Source of the DNA: Myxococcales bacterium
Lineage (GTDB): Bacteria; Myxococcota; Myxococcia; Myxococcales; Myxococcaceae
Direction of reading: 5' to 3'
Assembly: GCA_003153055.1 (NCBI GenBank)
Contig: PMBV01000063.1
Span: forward strand, 1-27,884
Length of the DNA: 27,884 nucleotides
Position numbers and translations under genes: made by a program. Below the pieces are notes generated by a model. That model saw nothing but the letters and a program-made list of their open reading frames with translations, did not search any database and was not told the DNA's origin. Below are positions 1-6,768 of the stretch, in pieces; within the stretch, counting starts at the first letter, position 1; every line of letters begins with the position of its first letter.

Positions 1-1
1 C

Positions 2-805
2 TTCATTGGAAACCCTGGGTACGGAATCGCGACCTCGTTCCCCAAGGCCACCCGTGACTACGACGCCGTCACCGTCGTGGCGACCAAGGCGCTCAGCGAT
101 GGCTGGATGGCGCAACTGAGCTACACGTGGTCGTACCTCCGTGGGAACTGGGCCGGCTTTTTCCGACCCGAGACCAACCAGCTCGACCCGGGCATCAACT
201 CGGACTTCGACCTGAAGTCGCTCCTGGCGAACCGAACCGGTCCCCTGCCGGGCGATCACACGCACTTCATCAAGGCCTACGCCGCGAAGGAGTTCGTCGT
301 TGGCAACAGCACGAGCTTCCAGCTTGGAGTGACGTATGAGGGCTCGAGCGGTACGCCGATCAGCTACCTGGGCCGTCACATCCTCTACGGCAACGGCGAA
401 GTGTTCATCCTCCCCCGTGGCGCTGCTGGCCGCACGCCTTGGGTGCACACCTTCAACCTGAAGCTCGGCTTCACCTACCGCATCGATAAGGATCTGGGCG
501 TCACCTTCGCGATCGACGGCCTCAACGTCTTCAACCTCGCCGCGGTCACCAACGTCGACCAGAACTACACCACCACCCGCGTACTTCCCTACGTCGCGCA
601 GGCTGGTGAGAACCCCGTTCACTCCATCTGCGCCGATGGCTCTGTCGGGTGCCAGCCGCAGGTCACGCGGGCCGATACCGGAGCCAAACTCCCCATTGCG
701 AACGTCAACGCCAACTTCAAGAACCCGGCCAACTCGCCGGGTGTCGCGAACGATGCCTACCAGCTCCCAATGCAGTGGCGCTTCAGCATCAAGTTCACCT
801 TCTAG
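2..805 (+). CDS. TonB-dependent receptor, Oar-like, C-terminal part (5' end outside window)
   Basis: This is the C-terminal end of an outer-membrane beta-barrel receptor. The frame is open from base 2, so the true start lies upstream of the window and about 267 residues are visible. Alternating aromatic and polar strands (for example SYTWSYLRGNW and FQLGVTYEGSSG) and a last strand ending in Phe (WRFSIKFTF) are the classic outer-membrane insertion signature. The segment GEVFILPRGAAGRTPWVHTFNLKLGF, read in pieces, resembles the barrel end of Oar-type receptors that are numerous in Myxococcota. The plug domain and TonB box are not visible, so ligand and TonB dependence are inferred from the family. 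Its stop codon is part of the Shine-Dalgarno sequence of the next gene, so the two are probably co-translated. The substrate is unknown. Confidence 0.8.
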   Translation, partial: FIGNPGYGIATSFPKATRDYDAVTVVATKALSDGWMAQLSYTWSYLRGNWAGFFRPETNQLDPGINSDFDLKSLLANRTGPLPGDHTHFIKAYAAKEFVVGNSTSFQLGVTYEGSSGTPISYLGRHILYGNGEVFILPRGAAGRTPWVHTFNLKLGFTYRIDKDLGVTFAIDGLNVFNLAAVTNVDQNYTTTRVLPYVAQAGENPVHSICADGSVGCQPQVTRADTGAKLPIANVNANFKNPANSPGVANDAYQLPMQWRFSIKFTF

Positions 806-817
806 GAGCCCACCAAC

Positions 818-1786
818 ATGAAACGCCAAACATTGATTGCCTTTGGGTTGGCCGCGCTGATCGGGGGAACCTTTGGAGCGTCATGCTCCTACCCGCAGCC
901 TGGTCTGGAGTGCAACGCGGGTGCCCCATATTGGGCGAACTACACGCTCAAGACTGGTAGCGGTGACTGCAGCAAGTACACCGGCGACTATGTCGAGATG
1001 CAGCGCTACTACCCGCCAGGCGCAACGACGGCGACGTTCGCCGTTCTCCCGGCCCGTGTGGCAGGCGCCACGCGTACGGGTGAGGGCGTGATTCCGGACT
1101 TCACCAAGGAGTCGGCCATCGCGACCTTCGCGTCGCTCACGCCGGACTCCAAGGGTGTGTGCAGCACGACCGGCACCTTCGCGCCGACCGACGTGGACGC
1201 CGGAGCTCCTGAGACCCACATCAAGTACGAGTGGAGCAACTTCAGGTTGCTGAACAACGCCACATACGTCAGCACCGTGTTCACCGCCGACCTCGCGGTG
1301 ACTGTCGATTCGTGCACCGCCACGTATCAGGTCGACGCGCTGGGCCCCGTGATTGCCTGCGTGACTGACGATGACTGCTGCCACCTCGACTCGACTGGCT
1401 CCTGTGGTCCCCCTGAGGGCGCGAGCATCGGGTCGGGCCTGCAGGCTGGCTATGCTCCCAAGTGTCGCCAGTTCTCAGACATCCTGAGCTACGAGTCGCA
1501 GTTCTTCGGGACGGCAGTCTCCAAGTGGAAGCCCGACACTGCCTATGCAAAGGGCAAGATGGTCTACAACGACAGCCCGGAGCACGTGTACGTCGCGACC
1601 GTGAAGGGCACGTCTTGGGCGGCTGACGCGGGCGCCACCGGGCCGAAGGGCAGCGGAACCGGCATCGCCGATGGCGATCCCTCCGACGGTGGTGTGGCGT
1701 GGGACTACGTGAACGATGGCACCAAAGCCATTGACTACACGGGCATCTGCGTCACCAGCAAAACCTTCGATGAGCTCTTGAAGTAG
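818..1786 (+). CDS. Exported Cys-containing protein, probable lipoprotein, partner of the upstream receptor
   Basis: A 322-residue protein of unknown function. The N-terminus has Lys-Arg at positions 2-3, a hydrophobic stretch (residues 5-18) and Cys23 after FGAS, so it is exported. The residue at -3 of the Cys is Gly, which is weak for a lipobox, so lipidation is tentative. The mature part holds scattered Cys residues, including a DDDCC cluster near residue 188 of a kind common in secreted myxobacterial proteins, and a Gly/Ala-rich segment near residues 265-290. The start is supported by AGGAG at 804-808, 9 nt from ATG. That SD overlaps the stop of the receptor gene, so the two genes form one operon that ends at the terminator at 1804-1858. 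It may be a surface partner of the receptor; this is inference from position only. Confidence 0.75.
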   Translation: MKRQTLIAFGLAALIGGTFGASCSYPQPGLECNAGAPYWANYTLKTGSGDCSKYTGDYVEMQRYYPPGATTATFAVLPARVAGATRTGEGVIPDFTKESAIATFASLTPDSKGVCSTTGTFAPTDVDAGAPETHIKYEWSNFRLLNNATYVSTVFTADLAVTVDSCTATYQVDALGPVIACVTDDDCCHLDSTGSCGPPEGASIGSGLQAGYAPKCRQFSDILSYESQFFGTAVSKWKPDTAYAKGKMVYNDSPEHVYVATVKGTSWAADAGATGPKGSGTGIADGDPSDGGVAWDYVNDGTKAIDYTGICVTSKTFDELLK

Positions 1787-1803
1787 CTCGTCGTTCGCGG
1801 TTT

Positions 1804-1858
1804 CTCGGGGTCCTGTGGCGCTCCTTCCGGAACGCTCGCGGGGCCCCGAGTTGTTTTT
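1804..1858 (+). terminator. Rho-independent terminator after the receptor/lipoprotein operon
   Basis: CTCGGGG (1804-1810) pairs with CCCCGAG (1844-1850). The stem extends inward by two GC pairs and two GU wobbles (1811-1814 with 1840-1843). A T-rich tract, TTGTTTTT, follows directly. It lies between the end of the exported protein gene and the radical SAM gene, which makes the latter a separate transcription unit. Confidence 0.8.
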
Positions 1859-1888
1859 CCGGGGTGCTTCCCTCACAGTGGGCCGTCC

Positions 1889-3445
1889 ATGTCGCATCCC
1901 CGACAGCAGTTGCTGGAAAGCGTTCGTCGACGTCTCGATGACGAGACGGGCTCGCTGCTGAAGGTCGCGCCGCTCTCGGTGGCGCTGTGTTACCCGAGCC
2001 CCTACCACGTGGGTATGAGCAGCCTGGGGTTCCAGGCCATCTACCGAGGGGTTCACGCTCACCCCGACGCCACGGCCGAGCGGGTGTTTCTCCCTGACGA
2101 TCTCGATGCCTGGCGCGAGGCGAGGCTGCCCCCGGTCTCGATGGAGACTCAGCGTCCGCTGTCAGAGTTTCAGGTTCTCGCCTTCTCGGTGGCGTACGAG
2201 CTCGAGCTCGCGGGGCTGTTTGAGCTCCTCTCCCTTGCGGGCATCACGGTGAAGCGTGACGAGCGCGACGAGGCGGCGCCGTTGATAGTCGCCGGTGGCC
2301 CACTCACGTTCTCCAACGCCGAGCCCCTCGAGCCCTTCGTCGATGTGGTGGTGCAGGGCGAGGCGGAGGATCTCCTCCCGCTCCTGCTCGACGAGATTCT
2401 CTCCGGGGCCTCCAAGTCGACGATTCTCGACCGTCTGTCCACCCGGCCCGGGTTCCGGGTGCCAGGGCGCCGCTCAGCCACCAGTCGCTTCTTCGTGGCG
2501 AAGGCCGGCGACGAGCGACTCCCGGCTCGCTCCCAGATCGTCACCCCCAATACCGAGCTCCGGGAGATGTTTCTCATCGAGCCCGAGCGAGGCTGCTCGC
2601 GGGGCTGCCACTACTGCGTGATGCGCCGCACCACCAACGGAGGCATGCGCACCGTGCCCACCGAGCGGCTCCTCGAGCTGGTGCCTCCGTGGGCCCGTCG
2701 GGTTGGGCTGGTGGGCGCGGCGGTGACCGACCACCCAGACATCGTCGGCTTGGTTCGAACGCTGGCGGACTCGGGTCGCCAGGTCGGCGTCTCCTCGCTC
2801 CGGGCTGACCGCCTCACCGCGCCGTTGGTGGAGGCGCTCAAGGCCGGTGGGGCACAGGTGCTCACCGTCGCCTCCGACGGGCCCAGCCAACGGCTACGCG
2901 ACCTGGTCGACCGCAAGCATTCCGAGGCGCAAATTCTCACCGCCGCGCAGCTCGCCAAGGCCGCTGGGCTGAAGCGCCTCAAGGTCTACAACGTCGTCGG
3001 GCTGCCGACCGAGACCGACGCCGACATCGACGAGCTGGGGCGCTTCAGCCTCGAGCTGTCGCGAATTCTCCCGCTGGCCCTGGGGGTGGCACCCTTCGTT
3101 GCCAAGCGCCACACGCCGCTTGACGGTGCCCCGTTCGCCGGCCTCGACGTGGTGGAAGGGCGCCTCGAGCGGCTCCGGCGGCAGCTCAAGGGCAAGGCCG
3201 AGCTCCGGCCCACCAGCGCCCGGTGGGCGTGGGTCGAGTACATGCTCGCCCAGTGTGGGCCCGAGGCGGGGCTGGCGGCCTTCGACGCCTGGACCTCAGG
3301 GGGCAGCTTCTCCGCGTACCGAAAGGCCTTCACGGCTCACGGTTGCCGGCCCTTCGAGGCGTGCCGAGTGCCCGATGGCCGCCGGAGCCCCGCGGAGTGG
3401 CCGACCGTTGGCCCGGAGCCCGCGCCCATCTCGGCGGCCGGCTGA
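1889..3445 (+). CDS. B12-binding-like radical SAM protein (TIGR03960-like N-terminal type)
   Basis: A 518-residue radical SAM enzyme. The [4Fe-4S] ligands are the CxxxCxxC motif at Cys236, Cys240 and Cys243 (CSRGCHYC). The first 200 residues resemble a cobalamin-binding-like domain: VALCYPSPYHVGMSSLGFQ near 31-49 and GGPLTFSNAEPLEPFVD near 136-152 match the pattern of the uncharacterised TIGR03960 group. In that group this domain is often fused to or encoded beside a DUF2344 protein, which is absent here. The TIM-barrel part shows the usual VYNVVGLPTET segment near 368-378. The reaction is unknown; SAM cleavage and Fe-S binding are inferred from the motif. It stands alone between a terminator and a convergent operon. 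The ATG at 1889 has no strong SD, but the N-terminus aligns with the family. Confidence 0.85.
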   Translation: MSHPRQQLLESVRRRLDDETGSLLKVAPLSVALCYPSPYHVGMSSLGFQAIYRGVHAHPDATAERVFLPDDLDAWREARLPPVSMETQRPLSEFQVLAFSVAYELELAGLFELLSLAGITVKRDERDEAAPLIVAGGPLTFSNAEPLEPFVDVVVQGEAEDLLPLLLDEILSGASKSTILDRLSTRPGFRVPGRRSATSRFFVAKAGDERLPARSQIVTPNTELREMFLIEPERGCSRGCHYCVMRRTTNGGMRTVPTERLLELVPPWARRVGLVGAAVTDHPDIVGLVRTLADSGRQVGVSSLRADRLTAPLVEALKAGGAQVLTVASDGPSQRLRDLVDRKHSEAQILTAAQLAKAAGLKRLKVYNVVGLPTETDADIDELGRFSLELSRILPLALGVAPFVAKRHTPLDGAPFAGLDVVEGRLERLRRQLKGKAELRPTSARWAWVEYMLAQCGPEAGLAAFDAWTSGGSFSAYRKAFTAHGCRPFEACRVPDGRRSPAEWPTVGPEPAPISAAG

Positions 3446-3450
3446 TCGTC

Positions 3451-4296
3451 TCAGTTGACCTGCAGCTTGAGCGTCAGTGACACCATGCGGCCAGCCTCAC
3501 CCGACAGCTCGTGGCGATAGGCGACGTCGACGCCGCTCCCGTTCGAGAAATAGCCCAGCCCGAACGAGATGTACTGGTGGCCGGCAATGCCGTCGTACTG
3601 GTAGCCCGCGCGCACCGGCACGGTCTCGGCGATCAACCACTCCAGGCCGCCAGCGAAGGCGAACTTCGGAGTTGCCTGGTTGAAGTCTCCGCGCAGGTCG
3701 AAGGCCGGAGTGAGCTGAGAGAAGAGCAAGCTCGAGATAGAAGCCACGAAGTACCGGCTCAGGTCGACGTTGTAGTTCGAGATGAGGTTGTGGCCCGAGA
3801 CGCCCAGGGTGAGCCAGGTGGCGGGGTGGAAGATGATGCCCGCGTTCATGCTGAAGGAGTTGGTGTTCGAGGCTCCCACCAGCACGTGGTACTGGCCGGC
3901 TACCGCCAGGTGGAGGATGTCGCCGATGGGCATGGAGACGGCGAGTGTCGTCAGGTGGGCCCACCGCCGCTCGGTGCCTCCGAAGGTGACGAACTGGTAC
4001 GAGACGCCGGCCGCCACCGACGCCGTCGAGTCCATGACGCCGAGGCTCGCGTACCCATAGCCCTGGGGAATGTCCCAGCTCCCGGTCGCCTCGGTGACGT
4101 AGCGCTTGTACAGGGACACGGCCGCGGGGTTGCCGGTGATGGACTCGGAGCCGTAGCCCAGCGACTCATACGCGCCGCCCATGGCCAAGTTCCGCGCCGC
4201 CATCAGGTCTCGAAGGTCGGGTGACACGGCCGACTGCCCGAGGGCGACGGTGGCGGACAGCGTGAGCGCGGCCAACAGGTGGCGGAGAGGGCTCAG
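3451..4296 (-). CDS. PorV/FadL-like outer-membrane beta-barrel protein
   Basis: A predicted outer-membrane barrel of about 281 residues. The mature N-terminus carries LMAARNLAMGGAYESLG followed by SITGNPAAVSLYKRY, the AMGGA and GNPA signature of the PorV/UPF0164/FadL-like barrel group. Alternating strands follow and the protein ends in SLTLKLQVN. I place the start at CTG 4296: it gives a signal peptide with Arg and His ahead of LLAALTLSATVALG, has GAGGGAG 7 nt upstream, and overlaps the upstream stop as CTGA. The next in-frame candidate, TTG at 4275, would lack positive charge and an SD. It is the second gene of a two-gene operon with the LolA-like gene and ends 5 bp from the convergent radical SAM gene. 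Transport role and ligand are unknown. Confidence 0.78.
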   Translation of the reverse strand: MSPLRHLLAALTLSATVALGQSAVSPDLRDLMAARNLAMGGAYESLGYGSESITGNPAAVSLYKRYVTEATGSWDIPQGYGYASLGVMDSTASVAAGVSYQFVTFGGTERRWAHLTTLAVSMPIGDILHLAVAGQYHVLVGASNTNSFSMNAGIIFHPATWLTLGVSGHNLISNYNVDLSRYFVASISSLLFSQLTPAFDLRGDFNQATPKFAFAGGLEWLIAETVPVRAGYQYDGIAGHQYISFGLGYFSNGSGVDVAYRHELSGEAGRMVSLTLKLQVN

Positions 4297-5018
4297 AACT
4301 TCACTCCCTCGAGGGAAGCCCGCCCGTCGGCGGACAGCAGAGTCATGCGAAGGTGGAGCTCGCCTTCACGGTAGACCTCGACCACCCGTGGGAGCCACTC
4401 GCCCGTCGCCTGCGAAGTGTAGTCGATGAACCGCACGTCCCAGTGGCCCGTGGCGTCTGCCAGCTCGACGCGGGCGGGGAGGAAACGCTCCTTGTACACC
4501 CAGAAGGACGAGGCTCCGGGTCGACGGTCGCCGAGCACGTAGGCCACTTGCCCCTCGAAGCGGGCGAGCGACACCTGCCGGGAGTCGATTTTGTTCGAGG
4601 CCAGGTGATGCTCGAGGGCTCCGCGAGACTCACCGTCAGTGCCGGACTTGAGCGCCAGTGTCGCGCAGAGCTGCTCCAAGGCCACGGCGGCCGCGGGGAG
4701 CTCGGGCCCCTCGGTGCGACGCCTTCCGTTGCTCCAGGCGACGGTGAGGCTCTTGGTCGAGTCGGCCACCATCAGGTCCAACCGGCACCGGCCTGGGAAG
4801 CGCACCGACAGCACGGCTGAGAGGGAGAGCTCACCGGTCGACCAGTTGGTGTCCAGGGCCGGGGCGAGATCCTTCGCCAACACCGGTGCGACGGCGGCCA
4901 GTCCGTCGGCTTTGATCGCCGAGATGGACACATCGTCCCGCGCGGCAGCGACGCGCTTGAGCACGCTGAAGGCCGGCATGAGGTAGCTGAGCACGAGTAG
5001 GACGACGGCTTGCTTCAA
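4293..5018 (-). CDS. Exported LolA/LolB-like lipoprotein-sorting-fold protein
   Basis: A 241-residue exported protein. The start is TTG at 5018, with GGAGG 8 nt upstream, giving LKQAVVLLVLSYLMPAFS as a signal sequence; longer frames to 5081 would bury this SD and signal. The C-terminal half alternates short strands, including FWVYKERFLPARVEL, DVRFIDYTSQATGEWLPR and LHLRMTLLS. That resembles the half-barrel of outer-membrane lipoprotein-sorting proteins, in which a strand reading like a wavy YKERFLPxR is common. No lipobox Cys is visible. Translational coupling to the barrel gene (4-nt overlap) suggests a shared envelope job, such as delivering or chaperoning a lipid or lipoprotein to that barrel. 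Fold assignment is by eye and moderate. Confidence 0.65.
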   Translation of the reverse strand: MKQAVVLLVLSYLMPAFSVLKRVAAARDDVSISAIKADGLAAVAPVLAKDLAPALDTNWSTGELSLSAVLSVRFPGRCRLDLMVADSTKSLTVAWSNGRRRTEGPELPAAAVALEQLCATLALKSGTDGESRGALEHHLASNKIDSRQVSLARFEGQVAYVLGDRRPGASSFWVYKERFLPARVELADATGHWDVRFIDYTSQATGEWLPRVVEVYREGELHLRMTLLSADGRASLEGVKF

Positions 5019-5140
5019 GTCTGGTGCCTCCGCGCGCACCATACCTTGCCACCGGTCGATGTCGAGGCTGGGCCCATCCATCTCGACGGCGACGCCGAAT
5101 GTCAGTGCCCCCTGCTACGAGTCGCCTGGGGAGGGCGGCG

Positions 5141-6157
5141 ATGGCGACAGGGTTGAGCAAGCCACATGACAAGTTCTTCAAGGCGGTGCTGGCCGAGCCC
5201 AAGGCAGTGTCGGCGCTCTTTCGTGAGCGGCTCCCCTCGGCGCTCGCGGCTCAACTGGCCGACCGGCCTCCGAGGCTGGTGGAGGGCTCCTTCATCAGCC
5301 CGATGTTGAGGGAGCTCTACTCCGATAGGCTCTACAAGCTCGCGCTCAAGGGGGGCGGTCGATTGTTCGTCTACTGTCTGGTGGAGCACAAGAGCACGGC
5401 TGAGCCACGAGTCGCGCTCCAGCTCCTCAGGTACCTGGTCGAGGTGTGGGAGCAGCTCGCGAGGCAGACGACGGGTACGCTGCCGCAGGTCGTTCCCATG
5501 TTGGTGTACCACGGCGAGAAACCGTGGACCGTCGGGCCGTACTTCCAGGCGCTGGTGGACCAGGGTGCCCGACCGGGTGTCCGGCCGCTCGACTTCGAGA
5601 TGGTCGTCGTCGATCTCGGGGCCATCGAAGATGATGCGCTCTCGGCCAACCCGAGGCTCAGAGCCGGTCTCATGGGGCTCAAGTACGCGACCCGGGAGCT
5701 GTCGCAGTCGCGCGGGCTCGGCGCGTTCCTCGAGGCCCTGACCGCCGCCCCCTCGCTGATTTCCCAGGCTCTCAGCTCTATCATCGTGGCCTACAGGCAA
5801 GTCGACCGGGCGCTGTTGCTCGAGAAAGTGAGGCGAGTCATGCCGGAGTACGAAGAAGAGCTGCTGTCGAAGGCGGCGCGTGAGTGGTTGGCAGAAGGGC
5901 GCGCCCAAGGACGGCAGGAGGGCCAGGCACAAGGCCGGCAGGAGGGACGCTCCCAGGGACGGAAGGAGGGGCACGCTGAGGGCCGGCAGGAGGGGCGCGT
6001 CGAGGCCCTCGTGCAGATTCTCGAACGTCGCTTCGGTCCACTCCCCGCCACGGCGAGGGAGCGAGTGACGGCAGGGAGCTCGACTGACCTCGACGGCTGG
6101 CTCGATCGCGCCCTCGACGCCACCTCGCTCGACGAATTCTTCGGCCCACCCCACTGA
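5141..6157 (+). CDS. Rpn family PD-(D/E)XK nuclease (transposase_31-like)
   Basis: A 338-residue member of the Rpn (recombination-promoting nuclease) group, long annotated as putative transposases. The start ATG 5141 has GGAGG 6 nt upstream. HDKFFKAVLAEP at residues 9-20 is the family opening. The catalytic core is Asp62 (YSDRLYK) and Glu82-x-Lys84 (LVEHKS), followed by RYLVEVWEQ and VPMLVYHG, all typical. Family members cut DNA in vitro and raise RecA-independent recombination, and some act in phage defence; which of these applies here is unknown. The C-terminus has a Gly-Arg-Gln-Glu tandem repeat (see 5894-5998) before a helical end. It sits alone, divergent from the LolA-like gene and convergent with the PAP2 gene, with no inverted repeats or target duplications that would mark a mobile element. 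Confidence 0.88.
   Translation: MATGLSKPHDKFFKAVLAEPKAVSALFRERLPSALAAQLADRPPRLVEGSFISPMLRELYSDRLYKLALKGGGRLFVYCLVEHKSTAEPRVALQLLRYLVEVWEQLARQTTGTLPQVVPMLVYHGEKPWTVGPYFQALVDQGARPGVRPLDFEMVVVDLGAIEDDALSANPRLRAGLMGLKYATRELSQSRGLGAFLEALTAAPSLISQALSSIIVAYRQVDRALLLEKVRRVMPEYEEELLSKAAREWLAEGRAQGRQEGQAQGRQEGRSQGRKEGHAEGRQEGRVEALVQILERRFGPLPATARERVTAGSSTDLDGWLDRALDATSLDEFFGPPH
5894..5998 (+). repeat. 24-bp tandem repeat encoding EGRxQGRQ-type octapeptides inside the Rpn gene
   Basis: About four and a half in-frame copies of a 24-bp unit encode EGRAQGRQ, EGQAQGRQ, EGRSQGRK and EGHAEGRQ, then EGR (residues 252-286). Copies differ mainly at one or two codons. A similar Gly/Arg/Glu repeat occurs near the C-terminus of many Rpn-like nucleases, where its copy number varies. 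Confidence 0.85.
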
Positions 6158-6167
6158 CGGCCGGTGA

Positions 6168-6689
6168 CTACGCGGTCACCCACCGGGCCAGCGCGCCAGT
6201 CGCCAGCCCGAGCACCGAGCCAGCCATCACGTCGAGCGGGTAGTGGGCTCCGAGGTAGACCCGAGAGAACGCCACCGACGCGGCGAGCACCGCCATCATC
6301 GGTCCGAGCCCGTTGGCCGCGCCAGCCCAGGCCACCGCGAGGGCCACCATCGCCGCCGTGTGCCCAGACGGAAACGAGAACGCATCGGGGTTCGCCACCA
6401 GCGCAGTAAAGCCGGCGACGCCCGAGTTGGGCCTGGGCCGCCTGAGGAGCCGCTTGATGACCTGGGCAACCGCGGCGACTCCACCGGCCGAGAGCGCGAG
6501 GAGCCAGCCCAGCCTCCGGGTCTCAGCCTGGTTCGAGAGGAGCAGCACCAGCCCCACCAGCGTGAGGCTGTGCCAGTCACCCAGATGCGTGATGGCGCGG
6601 AGCACCTGCGTCGCCCGTGGGTGTTGCCACCGGTTGACGCGGAGGAGGACGGCCTCATCCCATGCAGCGAGTCGCTCGAAGGTGCTCAC
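6168..6689 (-). CDS. PAP2-superfamily membrane phosphatase
   Basis: A 173-residue integral membrane phosphatase of the PAP2/undecaprenyl-diphosphatase-like group. All three signature motifs are present: KRLLRRPRP (Lys79 to Pro87), PSGH (107-110) and SRVYLGAHYPLD (Ser142 to Asp153, with catalytic His149). Hydrophobic segments flank them, for example 41-52, 61-78, 112-125 and 131-141. The likely substrate is a lipid phosphate or diphosphate such as undecaprenyl diphosphate or phosphatidate, acting on the periplasmic face; the exact substrate cannot be read from the sequence. The start is GTG at 6689 with a weak SD. It lies 79 bp downstream of priA on the same strand and may be read from the priA transcript. 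Confidence 0.88.
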   Translation of the reverse strand: MSTFERLAAWDEAVLLRVNRWQHPRATQVLRAITHLGDWHSLTLVGLVLLLSNQAETRRLGWLLALSAGGVAAVAQVIKRLLRRPRPNSGVAGFTALVANPDAFSFPSGHTAAMVALAVAWAGAANGLGPMMAVLAASVAFSRVYLGAHYPLDVMAGSVLGLATGALARWVTA

Positions 6690-6768
6690 AGGGTCGCATG
6701 GAACACGGCCTCCAAGGCGCTCGAGCGGCGTCTGAGCAACACCTTCGTCTCATTTCGCACCGCCGTCG

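Noticed and set aside
5102..6154. 350-codon minus-strand open frame opposite the Rpn gene
   Set aside because: Mirror of the Rpn coding frame; its Leu/Pro repeat is simply the complement of the GRQEG repeat.
5141..6157. Transposon interpretation of the Rpn gene
   Set aside because: The transposase_31 label is historical. No terminal inverted repeats, target duplication or second element gene is visible.
6163..6180. Perfect inverted repeat GGTGAC-N6-GTCACC at the end of the Rpn and PAP2 genes
   Set aside because: Six-bp stem without a T-tract on either side; it overlaps the PAP2 stop codon. Too weak for an intrinsic terminator call.
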